Origin: Ferrovibrio sp964218355
Lineage (GTDB): Bacteria; Pseudomonadota; Alphaproteobacteria; Ferrovibrionales; Ferrovibrionaceae
Length of the DNA: 64,000 nucleotides
Direction: 5' to 3'
Assembly: GCF_964218355.1 (NCBI RefSeq)
Contig: NZ_CAXPMC010000009.1
Span: forward strand, 425,192-489,191
Positions 26,657 to 35,433 of this stretch are shown here, piece after piece. A program made the translations under genes and the position numbers. The notes under the pieces were generated by a model. That model was given only the letters and a program-made list of their open reading frames with translations. It searched no databases and was not told where the DNA came from. The number at the start of each line of letters is the position of its first letter. The stretch's first letter is position 1.

Positions 26657-27586
26657 TCAGCCGGGTATCCGGGCTCGCAGCCAGGCGATCAGGTCGTCGG
26701 TGACCTGATCGCGGCAGACGTCGTTGAACAGCTCGTGGCGGCCGTCGGCATACAGGTGCTGGCTGACGTCCGTCAGGCCGGCTTGCCGGTACAGCGTCGC
26801 CAGTGCCTGCGCACCCGCTGCGAAGCGGCAGGCGGGGTCCGCGGCGCCGTTGAGCAGCAGCACCGGCAGCGACTTCGGGATGCGCGCGAGTCGCGAGGCC
26901 TCGGCCAGGCGGCCACCGGCTTCCAGCAGCTCGATCCACATCGCTGCCGAGCAGCGGAATCCGCACAACGGATCGCGGACATAGGCATCGACCTCGGCCG
27001 TGTCGCGCGACAGCCAGTCGAAGTCCGTCCGCGCGGGCCTGAAACGGCGGTTGAAATCCTTGAACGTCAGCGCCTCGGCCAGCGCGCTGCGGTGGTCGGC
27101 GCCCAGCAGGCGCGCCTCGGTGCGCATCAGCGCCAGGCCCACCGCGCGCAGCGGGCCCATCGTCGCCGTTCCCGCCGAGAACACCGCGCCGGCCAGGCCG
27201 TTGCCGTGCTCGAACAGATAGTGCTGCAACAGGAACGAGCCGCGACTGTGCCCGATCATGACTATCGGCAGTCCGGCATGTCGTCGTTCGATCTCCCCCC
27301 GCACGGCGTTGACGGCGGACAGCGACATGCGCCAGCCGTCACGATCGGCGACGTGTCCCAGTTCCGCGGCCTCGCGCACGCTGCGACCGTGTCCCGGCAG
27401 ATCCGGTGCGTAGACGGCGAAGCCCTGCGCGGCGAGCGCTGCGCCGAGCCGCGCATACCGCGCGCCGTGCTCGGCCATGCCATGCACGATCTGCACGGCC
27501 GCACGTGGCGTCGACGCCGGCAACCAGGCATGGACATGCGTGCGGTGTCCTCCGCCCAGATCGTGCTGGAACTGATGGCTGTCCAC
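26657..27586 (-). CDS. Alpha/beta hydrolase (monoacylglycerol lipase/lysophospholipase type)
   Basis: A 309-residue serine hydrolase. The HGMAEH oxyanion motif (35-40), nucleophile S114 in GHSRGS, an acidic residue in NGAADPACRF and the C-terminal His in ADGRHELFND make a complete triad. The pattern is that of the Hydrolase_4 family, which includes monoacylglycerol lipases and PldB. No signal peptide. It is convergent with the receptor gene, 13 bases away, and 275 bases from glpK on the other side. Release of glycerol from monoacylglycerol would fit the nearby glycerol kinase, but that link is speculative. Confidence 0.83.
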   Translation of the reverse strand: MDSHQFQHDLGGGHRTHVHAWLPASTPRAAVQIVHGMAEHGARYARLGAALAAQGFAVYAPDLPGHGRSVREAAELGHVADRDGWRMSLSAVNAVRGEIERRHAGLPIVMIGHSRGSFLLQHYLFEHGNGLAGAVFSAGTATMGPLRAVGLALMRTEARLLGADHRSALAEALTFKDFNRRFRPARTDFDWLSRDTAEVDAYVRDPLCGFRCSAAMWIELLEAGGRLAEASRLARIPKSLPVLLLNGAADPACRFAAGAQALATLYRQAGLTDVSQHLYADGRHELFNDVCRDQVTDDLIAWLRARIPG

Positions 27587-27861
27587 GTGCTATTGATGCA
27601 CGGTCCGGCAACCGCAGCTACGACGCGCGCCGGCGGTTCGTGTGCGGCTTCGCAAGGCGATCATGTTTCGTCCCGGTAGCGACGGACACAGGGTCCTGCG
27701 GTGGTTCTGACGGGCTGCGCGCATCCTTGCAACGTGGCGTGACGGGATTGCGGTGCCGATCGTTTCACGCGGCGACGTTCTGGATCAATAGACGGCTCCT
27801 GGAACCGCAGCGCGCACCACGGCGGAGATGCCAAGGGCCGCATAACCGGAGGAACGCTCAG

Positions 27862-29334
27862 ATGACCACACTGCTCGCGATCGACCAGGGCACGACCAGC
27901 ACCCGCGCCATCGTGTTCGGGCGCGGCGGGGAGAAGCAGGCGGTTGCACAGCGCGAACTGCCGCAGCACTTCCCCAGGCCCGGCTGGGTGGAGCACGACG
28001 CCGAACGCATCTGGGAGGACACGGTCGCCTGCGTGCGCGAGGCGTTGCAGCAGGCCGGGCTGAAGGCCGGCGACATCGCTGCGATCGGCATCACCAACCA
28101 GCGCGAAACCACGGTGATCTGGGACCGCGCGACCGGCAAGCCGATTCATCGTGCCATCGTCTGGCAGGACCGGCGGACCAGTGCCTTCTGCCAGCAGCAC
28201 CAGGACCGGAGCGACTGGCTCGCGCAGCGCAGCGGCCTGCTGCTCGATCCCTACTTTTCCGCAACCAAGGTCGGCTGGATCCTCGACCACGTCGAAGGCG
28301 CGCGCGCGCGTGCCGAAAAGGGCGAACTCGCCTTCGGCACGATCGACAGCTGGCTGCTGTGGCAGCTCAGCGGCGGCAAGGTGCATGTCACCGATGCGAC
28401 CAACGCCTCGCGGACTGCGTTGTTCAACCTCGGGACCCAGGACTGGGACGACGAGCTGCTCGAGTTCTTCGGCGTACCGCGCGCGTTGCTGCCGCAGGTA
28501 CTCGACACCGCGGATGACTTCGGTTCGACCGTCCCCGAACTCTTCGGCGGCGCGATCACGATCGGCGGCGTTGCCGGCGACCAGCAGGCCGCGACGATCG
28601 GCCAGGCCTGCTTTGCGCCGGGCATGATCAAGTCGACCTATGGCACCGGCTGCTTCATGGTGCTGAACACCGGCGACGAGCTGAAGCTGTCCAAGCACCG
28701 GCTGCTGAGCACCGTGGCCTATCGGCTGGGCGGCAAGCCGACGTATGCGCTCGAAGGCAGCATCTTCGTGGCCGGCGCCGCCGTGCAGTGGCTGCGCGAC
28801 GCCATGCATCTGATCAAGGCCGCCGGCGAGACCGAGCGGCTGGCACGCTCGATCGAGGATACGCAGGGCGTCTATCTGGTCCCCGCGTTCACCGGACTGG
28901 GCGCGCCGTACTGGGACCCGGAAGCGCGCGGCGCCGTGTTCGGCCTGACCCGCGATACCGGCATTGCCCACATCGTCCGCGCGGCGCTGGAATCGGTCGG
29001 CTACCAGACGCGCGACCTGATGCGCGCGATGGAGCAGGACGCCTGCGCCCCGACCGAGTTGCGCGTCGATGGCGGCATGGTGGTCAACGACTGGCTCACG
29101 CAGTGTCTCGCCGACATCCTGCAGATTCCGACGGTGCGGCCGCAGACCGTCGAGACGACGGCGCTGGGCGCGGCCTTCGTCGCCGGCCTGCAGGCCGGCG
29201 TCTACGACTCGCTCGACGACATCGCCAAGCTGTGGCAGGCCGAACGGCGCTTCACGCCGGCGATGCCGCAGACCCGCGCCGACGAGCTGTATGCCGGCTG
29301 GCAGGATGCGGTCAGCCGGGTGCGTTCAGGCTGA
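27862..29334 (+). CDS. glpK: Glycerol kinase
   Basis: Phosphorylates glycerol to glycerol 3-phosphate with ATP. The 490-residue FGGY-family enzyme begins MTTLLAIDQGTTSTRAIVF and has the glycerol-binding GWVEHD, the TNQRETT block, TGLGAPYWDP and the C-terminal FGGY signature region. A strong GGAGGA ribosome binding site precedes the ATG at 27862, which rules out the longer open frame. glpF and glpD are not adjacent. The last nine bases overlap the end of the convergent chorismatase gene. Confidence 0.96.
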   Translation: MTTLLAIDQGTTSTRAIVFGRGGEKQAVAQRELPQHFPRPGWVEHDAERIWEDTVACVREALQQAGLKAGDIAAIGITNQRETTVIWDRATGKPIHRAIVWQDRRTSAFCQQHQDRSDWLAQRSGLLLDPYFSATKVGWILDHVEGARARAEKGELAFGTIDSWLLWQLSGGKVHVTDATNASRTALFNLGTQDWDDELLEFFGVPRALLPQVLDTADDFGSTVPELFGGAITIGGVAGDQQAATIGQACFAPGMIKSTYGTGCFMVLNTGDELKLSKHRLLSTVAYRLGGKPTYALEGSIFVAGAAVQWLRDAMHLIKAAGETERLARSIEDTQGVYLVPAFTGLGAPYWDPEARGAVFGLTRDTGIAHIVRAALESVGYQTRDLMRAMEQDACAPTELRVDGGMVVNDWLTQCLADILQIPTVRPQTVETTALGAAFVAGLQAGVYDSLDDIAKLWQAERRFTPAMPQTRADELYAGWQDAVSRVRSG

Positions 29335-30327
29335 TTGCAGCAGCACCTCGACTTCCAGTGCGAGGTCCGTGCGGCAGATTTCCCCTTCGAGCACGCAGGC
29401 CCGATCATCGCCGAGCAGCGATCCGGCCTGTGGTCGGGCCTGCGCGAGTGTTGCGGCATCGCGCACGAACAGCTTCGTGCAGACCGACGGCCAGTCGTGC
29501 GCGCCGGCGTCCCGGCGCAGCTGCTGAAGGTTCTCCAGGGTTTCGCGCAGCTGGCGGGCGGCGTCCCCCGGGTGCGCGGTCTCGTGGCCGACGACGCTGG
29601 CCGTGCCGGAGACGATCAGATCGGCGCCGTCGGCCCAGTCGAGCCGGCGCGCGCGCGAGAAGCTCGGGCTGCGCGGGCCGTACTGGCGCGGATAGCGGAA
29701 TGCGCTGACCTGGCGCGGATTCTCGATCTGCACGCCGGGCTGACGGGTGCCGAGGACGTAGATCAGCAGCGCCTCGCCGCGGGTGCCGATGGCGGTGGCC
29801 GCCGGCAGTCGCGCCTCGAAGCCGGCTTCCGCGGACAGCACCTCGTGGCGGCCGAGGACGAACTGGCGGTAGCGCTCGCCGTCGTCGCCGCTGCCGTCGC
29901 GGCGATGGATGTCGCCGATGTAGTTCCAGCTCCGTACCCAGTGCCAGCCCGGCCGGCGCGCGAAAAAGGCGAGCAGCTCGGCGTAGGCGCGCGCGGTCGC
30001 GGCCCGCGGGTCGCGCATGGCCTCGGCGCCAACGCGCAGCTGCGCGAACAGCACGGCCTCGCCCTGGGCGTAGCCGATGCCGGCCTCACGGCCGATCTGC
30101 ACCGGTCCCTCGGTCTCCCATAGCTCGACCGCGTTCCCGGACAGAACCGGCAGCGGCACCTGGATCAGGCGCGGGTCTGCGTCGTCGGTGATGCGCGCGT
30201 CGTGGACGACACAGGCCAGGACCGTCTCGCCGAGTTCGTTCGGCGCGTGCGCGAGCGTGCGCAGGCGGTAGGGCCGCGGGGCGGAAAGCGGGGGCATCGG
30301 GAGGTGGTGGGGTCCGACGGGCAGCAT
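29326..30327 (-). CDS. Chorismatase (XanB2/FkbO/Hyg5-like hydroxybenzoate synthase)
   Basis: The 333-residue protein matches the chorismatase family in length and pattern: WNYIGDIHRRD, GERYRQFVLGRHEVLS, ATAIGTRGEALLIYVLGT and a final RidA-like domain with LQQLRRDAG and VCTKLFVRD. XanB2 of Xanthomonas (332 residues) cleaves chorismate to pyruvate and 3- or 4-hydroxybenzoate for xanthomonadin pigment and ubiquinone. Which product this one makes cannot be told by eye. Start at 30327 is favoured by length; an ATG at 30297 is possible and would suit the promoter better. It may replace UbiC. The gene overlaps glpK by nine bases at its end. Confidence 0.82.
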   Translation of the reverse strand: MLPVGPHHLPMPPLSAPRPYRLRTLAHAPNELGETVLACVVHDARITDDADPRLIQVPLPVLSGNAVELWETEGPVQIGREAGIGYAQGEAVLFAQLRVGAEAMRDPRAATARAYAELLAFFARRPGWHWVRSWNYIGDIHRRDGSGDDGERYRQFVLGRHEVLSAEAGFEARLPAATAIGTRGEALLIYVLGTRQPGVQIENPRQVSAFRYPRQYGPRSPSFSRARRLDWADGADLIVSGTASVVGHETAHPGDAARQLRETLENLQQLRRDAGAHDWPSVCTKLFVRDAATLAQARPQAGSLLGDDRACVLEGEICRTDLALEVEVLLQSA

Positions 30328-30340
30328 GAACCGGGCTGCT

Positions 30341-30346
30341 ATTGTA
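30341..30346 (-). promoter_or_regulatory. Candidate -10 box of the chorismatase gene
   Basis: The minus strand reads TACAAT (5/6), giving a start near 30334. The leader would be about seven bases to the ATG at 30327 or 37 bases to the one at 30297. No good -35 element is seen. Confidence 0.35.
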
Positions 30347-30447
30347 TCGACCGGATCGCGTCCGACCGAGGCGCGGCGGGACGACAACGCGGGGGAGCCC
30401 ATGCTCATGAGTCGGCCGGCGAAGCGCGCACGCGCGGCGGATCGCAG

Positions 30448-31719
30448 ATGAAGATTGCACTGATCGGCGCCGGCCCGGCGGGTCTGGCCGCCGCCCGCGC
30501 ATTCTCGAAACGCGGGCTGGCGTTCACCGGCTTCGAGCGCCATGCCGACGTGGGCGGCCTCTGGGACATCGCCAACCCCTGGAGCACGATGTATGCGAGC
30601 GCGCACCTGATCTCGTCGGCGCGGCGCACCGAGTACGCGGAGTTCCCGATGCCGGCGGACATGCCGGACTACCCGGCTCACGCCCGACTGCTGCCGTACC
30701 TGCAGGACTACGCGCGACGCTTCGACCTGTACCGGCACTACCGTTTCGGCACCGAGGTCCAGGCGGCGGAGCGGCGGCCCGAGGGCGGCTGGCGGCTGCG
30801 GCTCGGCGACGGCACCGTCGAGGACTTCACGCATCTGGTCAGCGCGGTCGGCACCTTCAGCACGCCCTACCGTCCCGAGATTCCCGGAACCTTCGCCGGC
30901 GAGCTGCTGCACTCGGGCGAGTACAAGGACCCCGAACGGTTCAGCGGCAAGCGGGTGCTGATCGTCGGTGCCGGCAACTCGGCCTGCGATATTGCCGTGG
31001 ACGCCGTGCACCATGCAGCGAGCGTCGACTGGAGCGTGCGCCGCGGCGTGCACTTCGTCCCCAAGTTCATTGCCGGCAAGCCGGCAGACACGATCGGCGG
31101 CCGGCTCAAACTGCCGGCCTGGCTCAAGCAGCGGGTCGACGGCTGGCTGCTGAAGCTGCTGATCGGCGACCCGACCCGGCTGGGGTTGCCGAGGCCCGAT
31201 CATCGCCTCTACGAGTCGCATCCGGTGGTGAACAGCCAGGTGCTCTACCACGTCGGCCACGGCGACATCCGCGTGCGCCGCGCCCCGCAGCGTTTCGATG
31301 GCGGGCACGTCGAGTTCGCCGATGGCGAGCGCGCGGGCTACGACCTCGTGCTGCTGGCGACCGGCTTCGCGCTGAGCTTTCCGTTCCTCGACCGCGCCCT
31401 GCTGAACTGGCGCGACGGCTGCCCGCAACTGTTCCTCAACATCTTCCCGCCGGGGATCGACGATCTGTTCGTGCTGGGCATGGTCGAAGCCACGGGCATC
31501 GGCTGGGAAGGCCGCGCACGCCAGGCCGAGCTGGTGGCCGCCGTGATCGGCGCGCGAACGGCGGGAGACCGTCGCCTTGCAGCCTTCGACGCCGCGCGCT
31601 CGCAGGACGTGGACCTGTCCGGCGGCTTCCGCTACATGAAGCTCGATCGCATGGCCTACTACGTCCACCGGGACACCTATCTCGCGCAACTCGACCGCCA
31701 CATCGCCGCGCTGGCATGA
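30448..31719 (+). CDS. Flavin-containing monooxygenase
   Basis: A 423-residue FAD/NADPH enzyme. The FAD loop GAGPAG (7-12), the FMO/Baeyer-Villiger identifying motif F-A-G-x3-H-x3-Y (149-159), the NADPH loop GAGNSA (174-179) and the ATGF motif near residue 310 are all present. Such enzymes oxygenate N, S or ketone groups of small molecules. The start at 30448 is the first ATG giving the canonical N-terminus. Its stop overlaps the start of the following TauE-type exporter gene by four bases, so product and exporter may be functionally linked. Substrate unknown. Confidence 0.88.
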   Translation: MKIALIGAGPAGLAAARAFSKRGLAFTGFERHADVGGLWDIANPWSTMYASAHLISSARRTEYAEFPMPADMPDYPAHARLLPYLQDYARRFDLYRHYRFGTEVQAAERRPEGGWRLRLGDGTVEDFTHLVSAVGTFSTPYRPEIPGTFAGELLHSGEYKDPERFSGKRVLIVGAGNSACDIAVDAVHHAASVDWSVRRGVHFVPKFIAGKPADTIGGRLKLPAWLKQRVDGWLLKLLIGDPTRLGLPRPDHRLYESHPVVNSQVLYHVGHGDIRVRRAPQRFDGGHVEFADGERAGYDLVLLATGFALSFPFLDRALLNWRDGCPQLFLNIFPPGIDDLFVLGMVEATGIGWEGRARQAELVAAVIGARTAGDRRLAAFDAARSQDVDLSGGFRYMKLDRMAYYVHRDTYLAQLDRHIAALA

Positions 31720-32447
31720 CGCTGTCGTCGCTCGCCCTGGCGCTGGTGGTGCTGCTCGCCTGCACGACGCAGGCGTTGGCCGGCTTCGGCAGCACGGTGG
31801 TCTGCATGACGCTCGCTGCACTGTGGCTGCCGATCCCGTGGCTGCTGCCGATCATCGTCGCGCTGAACGTCCCGTTCTCGGCCTGGCTGGTCTGGCAACA
31901 GCGTCGCGTCATCGCCTGGCCGCTGTTGCGCCGCGAAATCCTGCCGCTGATGGTGGTCGGCGCCGCTGCAGGGGCACTGTGCGCGCCGCTGCTGATGCAG
32001 GCCACGATGCTGCGCCCGCTCTACGGCGCCCTGATCGTTGCGCTGTCCGTGCTCGATCTCTGGCGCCTGCGCCGGGCGCGCGCGTGGCATGCGCCGGGTC
32101 CGTTGCGCACGGCGATGATCGCCGGTTCCGGTTTCGTGCAGGGCCTCTACGCTTCAGGCGGTCCGCTGCTGGCGGCGGCGATGTCCGGCAGCGGGCTGAA
32201 CAAGAGCGGCCTGCGCGCGACGATGCTCGTCGTCTGGCTCACGCTCAACAGCGGGCTGACTGCGTGGTTCGTGGCTACCGGGCGCTTCAGCGCCGGGATG
32301 GCGCAGACCGCGGCATGGCTGTTGCCCGTGAGCTTTCTCGGGTTATGGATCGGCAGCCGCCTGCACGATCGCGTGGACGAGCGCCAGTTCCGCCTGGCGA
32401 TGGACCTGCTGCTGCTGTTCGCCGGTGCAGCACTGTTATTCGAGTGA
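31716..32447 (+). CDS. TauE/SafE family sulfite or anion exporter
   Basis: A 243-residue membrane protein with about seven to eight helices. The TauE/SafE pattern is seen in LACTTQALAGFGSTVVCMTL at the N-terminus, the internal repeat near GFVQGLYASGGPLLAAAMS, and a final WIGSRLHDRVDE loop. Family members export sulfite, sulfoacetate or similar organosulfur anions. Translationally coupled (ATGA overlap) to the monooxygenase gene; an S-oxygenation product would be a plausible cargo, though this is inference. Confidence 0.85.
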   Translation: MTLSSLALALVVLLACTTQALAGFGSTVVCMTLAALWLPIPWLLPIIVALNVPFSAWLVWQQRRVIAWPLLRREILPLMVVGAAAGALCAPLLMQATMLRPLYGALIVALSVLDLWRLRRARAWHAPGPLRTAMIAGSGFVQGLYASGGPLLAAAMSGSGLNKSGLRATMLVVWLTLNSGLTAWFVATGRFSAGMAQTAAWLLPVSFLGLWIGSRLHDRVDERQFRLAMDLLLLFAGAALLFE

Positions 32448-32451
32448 GCCG

Positions 32452-33363
32452 ATGCCCAGCGAGATCGACCAGATACAACTGAGTTTCAGCCCCGATGCCG
32501 CGCTGGTGCTGCAGGCGATCCTGGCGGTCGTCGTCTTCGGCGTCGCGCTGGAGCTGCGCCTGTCCGACTTTCGTCAACTGCTGCGCGAGCCGCGGCTGGT
32601 GCTGATCGGGCTGTCGTCCCAGCTCGTCGCACTGCCCTTGCTGACCCTGCTGCTGGTCGGTATTGCCAAGCCCGCCCCCAGCATCGCACTCGGCCTGATG
32701 CTGACCGCCGCTTGCCCCGGCGGCAACATGTCCAACGTGTTGACCCACTGGGCCGGGGGACGCACCAGCCTGTCGATGGCGATGACGACGATCTCGAGCC
32801 TGGTCGCGCCGGCGAGCACGCCGATGATCTTCGGCGTGCTCGGCAGCCTGCATCCGGTGACACGCGACGCGATGCGCGATGTCGCGGTCCCGTACAGCGA
32901 ACTGGTCGGCACGATCGTGCTCGCGCTGGTGATTCCCCTGTTCGTCGGGATGATGCTGGCCGAGCGCCGTCCGGCATTCGCAGCACGGCTGCGGCAGCCG
33001 CTCAAGCGCTTCGGGCTCGTCGTCTTCTTCGCGTTCGTCGTCCTCGCGGTCGCGGCGAACCACGCCATCTTCTGGCAGGCGCTGACCGGGATCTTCGTGC
33101 TCGTGCTGATCCACAACGCGCTGGCGCTGGCGACCGGCTTCTCGGTGGCGACCCTGCTGCGCACCGGGACCGCCGAGCGCCGTGCGATCACCTTCGAGAC
33201 CGGCATCCACAACACCGCGCTCGGGTTGACGCTGATCTTCACCTACTTCCAGAACCTCGGCGGCATGGCCTTGGTGGTCGCCTGGTGGGGCATCTGGCAC
33301 CTGATCACCGGTGGCCTGTTGGCACGGTACTGGGCGCGGCGCCCGGGGCATTCCTCAGGATAA
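32452..33363 (+). CDS. Bile acid:sodium symporter family transporter
   Basis: A 303-residue protein with nine to ten membrane helices. The BASS family signature ACPGGNMSNVLTHWAGG with the sodium-site Ser/Asn residues is clear, together with ETGIHNTALGL in the second repeat. Prokaryotic members take up bile acids, pantoate or other organic anions with sodium. Starts five bases after the TauE-type gene, and therefore probably belongs to the same operon as the monooxygenase. An upstream ATG at 32425 overlaps the previous gene and is less likely. Confidence 0.87.
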   Translation: MPSEIDQIQLSFSPDAALVLQAILAVVVFGVALELRLSDFRQLLREPRLVLIGLSSQLVALPLLTLLLVGIAKPAPSIALGLMLTAACPGGNMSNVLTHWAGGRTSLSMAMTTISSLVAPASTPMIFGVLGSLHPVTRDAMRDVAVPYSELVGTIVLALVIPLFVGMMLAERRPAFAARLRQPLKRFGLVVFFAFVVLAVAANHAIFWQALTGIFVLVLIHNALALATGFSVATLLRTGTAERRAITFETGIHNTALGLTLIFTYFQNLGGMALVVAWWGIWHLITGGLLARYWARRPGHSSG

Positions 33364-33409
33364 GATGTCCGCAGAAGCTGCCGAGCATGAGCAGCCAAGG
33401 GAGCGGGGC

Positions 33410-34474
33410 ATGAAGCGGATGCGATGGGTGTTCGCGTTACCGGCCGTGGTCGGTGTCCTGGCGCACGCCGGGGAGCTGCCGCCGTACACCTGCAATCCGC
33501 CACAGGCGGGGCGCGGGCAGGCGCTCGAAGCCGAGGTCGAGCAGCGCATTGCCGCCACGCGGGCGCGGCCGGCCGTCGAGGCGATCGCCGAACTCGAAAC
33601 GATGGCCGAAGCGGCGCCGACAGGCAGCTATCTCGATGGCGTACTGGCCTTCGAACGGGCATGGCGCTATATGGACGACGGCCGTGCCGAGCCCGCGGCA
33701 GAGCAGGCGCACCGGGTGTTGCGGAACGAGTATGTGGAGGGCGCGCGCATCGATCAGATGCGTGCCGTTCTCGCCCAGCTCGCGCGCGATTCGCAGCGCT
33801 GGCCGGAGGTGGTCGAGGCACTGCGGCCCGTGGTCGAGCAGCAATGCCGTCCGGTACCCGATACCTACCGCTATCTGCTCGCCGAGGCCTATGTGCACCT
33901 GGACGACACCGGCGCCGCACTGATCCAGATCGACGCGGCCGAGCCGGCCGACGACGCCGAAGGGATCGGATGGATGCGGGCGGCACTCGCGCACGACTGC
34001 GCCGGCGAGCCGGCGGCGTCCTGCGCGGTGCGGGTGCTGCGCTATGCGCAGACACCGGGGCCGAGCGCCGGCTTGCAGGCGCTCGTCAACGACTATCTCG
34101 CAACGCTGTCGGGCGTCGATGCGCACCGGCCGATGCTGGAGCAGGCGCGTGCGGCCGGCCTGCTCGACGAGCGTGATCGGCTGATTCCACGGGCGCCGAA
34201 GACGCTGTCCGAGCTCAAGCCCATCAAACGCGTCGCGCCCACGTATCCGCAAGCCGCGATCCGGCGCGGGCAGCAGGGCTATGTCGAACTGGAGCTCACT
34301 GTCGGGCCCACGGGCAAGGTCATCGGCGCACGGGTCGTCGATTCGTCGCCGCCCGGCGTGTTCGACGCTGCCGCGCTCAGAGCCGCATCGCAGGCCCGCT
34401 TCCAGCCGGCGACGGCGGATGGCGAACCGGTCGAGACGACCGGGCGCTACACCGTCCAGTTCAAGCTCAGGTAA
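33410..34474 (+). CDS. Energy transducer TonB-domain protein
   Basis: A 354-residue protein with an N-terminal signal sequence (MKRMRWVFALPAVVGVLAHA) and a helical, TPR-like region of about 230 residues, followed by a C-terminal TonB domain (about residues 270-354: PTYPQAAIRRGQQGYVELEL, then AALRAASQARFQPA). It lacks the Pro-rich spacer and lasting membrane anchor of a classical TonB, so it is more likely a periplasmic protein using the TonB fold for binding. The start follows AAGGGAG at good spacing. Role unknown. Confidence 0.75.
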   Translation: MKRMRWVFALPAVVGVLAHAGELPPYTCNPPQAGRGQALEAEVEQRIAATRARPAVEAIAELETMAEAAPTGSYLDGVLAFERAWRYMDDGRAEPAAEQAHRVLRNEYVEGARIDQMRAVLAQLARDSQRWPEVVEALRPVVEQQCRPVPDTYRYLLAEAYVHLDDTGAALIQIDAAEPADDAEGIGWMRAALAHDCAGEPAASCAVRVLRYAQTPGPSAGLQALVNDYLATLSGVDAHRPMLEQARAAGLLDERDRLIPRAPKTLSELKPIKRVAPTYPQAAIRRGQQGYVELELTVGPTGKVIGARVVDSSPPGVFDAAALRAASQARFQPATADGEPVETTGRYTVQFKLR

Positions 34475-34480
34475 CGGCGG

Positions 34481-35413
34481 TCAAGGGTGCGCCGGTCGCT
34501 GCGCCTGCAGCGCCGGTCGCGCATTGCTCATGCGGTCGAGGCGCGCGTCCTTGCGGGTCCAGACGCCGTTGATCCAGGTCTGGAAGCGCAGGCGGAACTC
34601 GGCATCGTTCTCGTAATCGCCGTGCAGCAGATCCGGCGGAATCGGCAGCACGTCGGCGTGAATCGCGAGCTGGTCCTGTTCGCCGCAGGCGAAGCTCCAC
34701 AGCAGCGGCTTGGTCGTCGGCCGGTAGGCGATGGTCACGTCGATGACGCCGGCAAACTGCTCGCCCATCGCGTTGAGCGTGAAGCTCATGCCACCGGCCT
34801 TGGGCCGCAGCAGATGGCGATAGGGCGACTGGCGCGCGACGCGCTTGGTTTCGGTGAAGCGCGTGCCTTCGAGGAAGTTGATCACCGTGACCGGCTCGGT
34901 CCTGTACAGCTCGCAGGCACGGCGCGTGGTTTCGAGGTCCTGGTGACGCAGTTCCGGATGGGCCTGCAGCGCACGACGGTCGTGACGGCGCATGAAAGGA
35001 AAATCCATCGCCCAGCAGGCGAGGCCGATGACGGGCACGTAGATGAGTTCCCACTTCAGGAAGAAGCGGGGAAACGGCGCACGCGCGTGCAGCAGGTCGA
35101 ACAGCACGACGATGTCCGCCCAGGACTGGTGATTGCTGATCACCAGGTAGTTCCTGCCGGGCTCGAGCTGCGCGCGCAGGTCCACCTCCCACTGCTCGGC
35201 ATGCAGCAAGCGGAACAGCAGCTTGTTGTTGCGCACCCAGTTGGTGGCGATCCAGATGCAGTAGTGCGCGCAGGCGCGTTGCAGCGGCCGGTAGGGAACC
35301 AGCTTGAGCAGGATGGCCGGCGACAGCAGGAGAAAGCAGGTGGTCATCCAGCCGATCATCACGACCACCGTGAGAACGCCGATGGCACTGGGCGGGAAGA
35401 TCACCGAGAGCAT
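34481..35413 (-). CDS. 1-acyl-sn-glycerol-3-phosphate acyltransferase-like protein (YihG type)
   Basis: A 310-residue membrane-bound acyltransferase. Two N-terminal hydrophobic segments precede the catalytic HX4D motif NHQSWAD, then FPFMRRHDRR and a glycerophosphate-binding FLEGTRFTETK, then the KAGG motif. The overall layout matches the E. coli YihG/PlsC-like branch, which places fatty acids on lysophosphatidic acid. The longer open frame upstream runs into hemE in another frame, and the ATG at 35413 matches the family start. hemE ends 20 bases upstream on the same strand. Confidence 0.85.
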   Translation of the reverse strand: MLSVIFPPSAIGVLTVVVMIGWMTTCFLLLSPAILLKLVPYRPLQRACAHYCIWIATNWVRNNKLLFRLLHAEQWEVDLRAQLEPGRNYLVISNHQSWADIVVLFDLLHARAPFPRFFLKWELIYVPVIGLACWAMDFPFMRRHDRRALQAHPELRHQDLETTRRACELYRTEPVTVINFLEGTRFTETKRVARQSPYRHLLRPKAGGMSFTLNAMGEQFAGVIDVTIAYRPTTKPLLWSFACGEQDQLAIHADVLPIPPDLLHGDYENDAEFRLRFQTWINGVWTRKDARLDRMSNARPALQAQRPAHP

Positions 35414-35433
35414 CGCGGTACTCCGGGCAGGCG

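Noticed and set aside
27406..27861. Upstream extension of glpK
   Set aside because: The kinase starts exactly at 27862 after a strong GGAGGA site; the extension overlaps the divergent hydrolase gene and has no homology.
30328..31821. Long N-terminal extension of the chorismatase frame
   Set aside because: The extension is antisense to the monooxygenase gene; homology and a -10 box support a start at 30327 or 30297.
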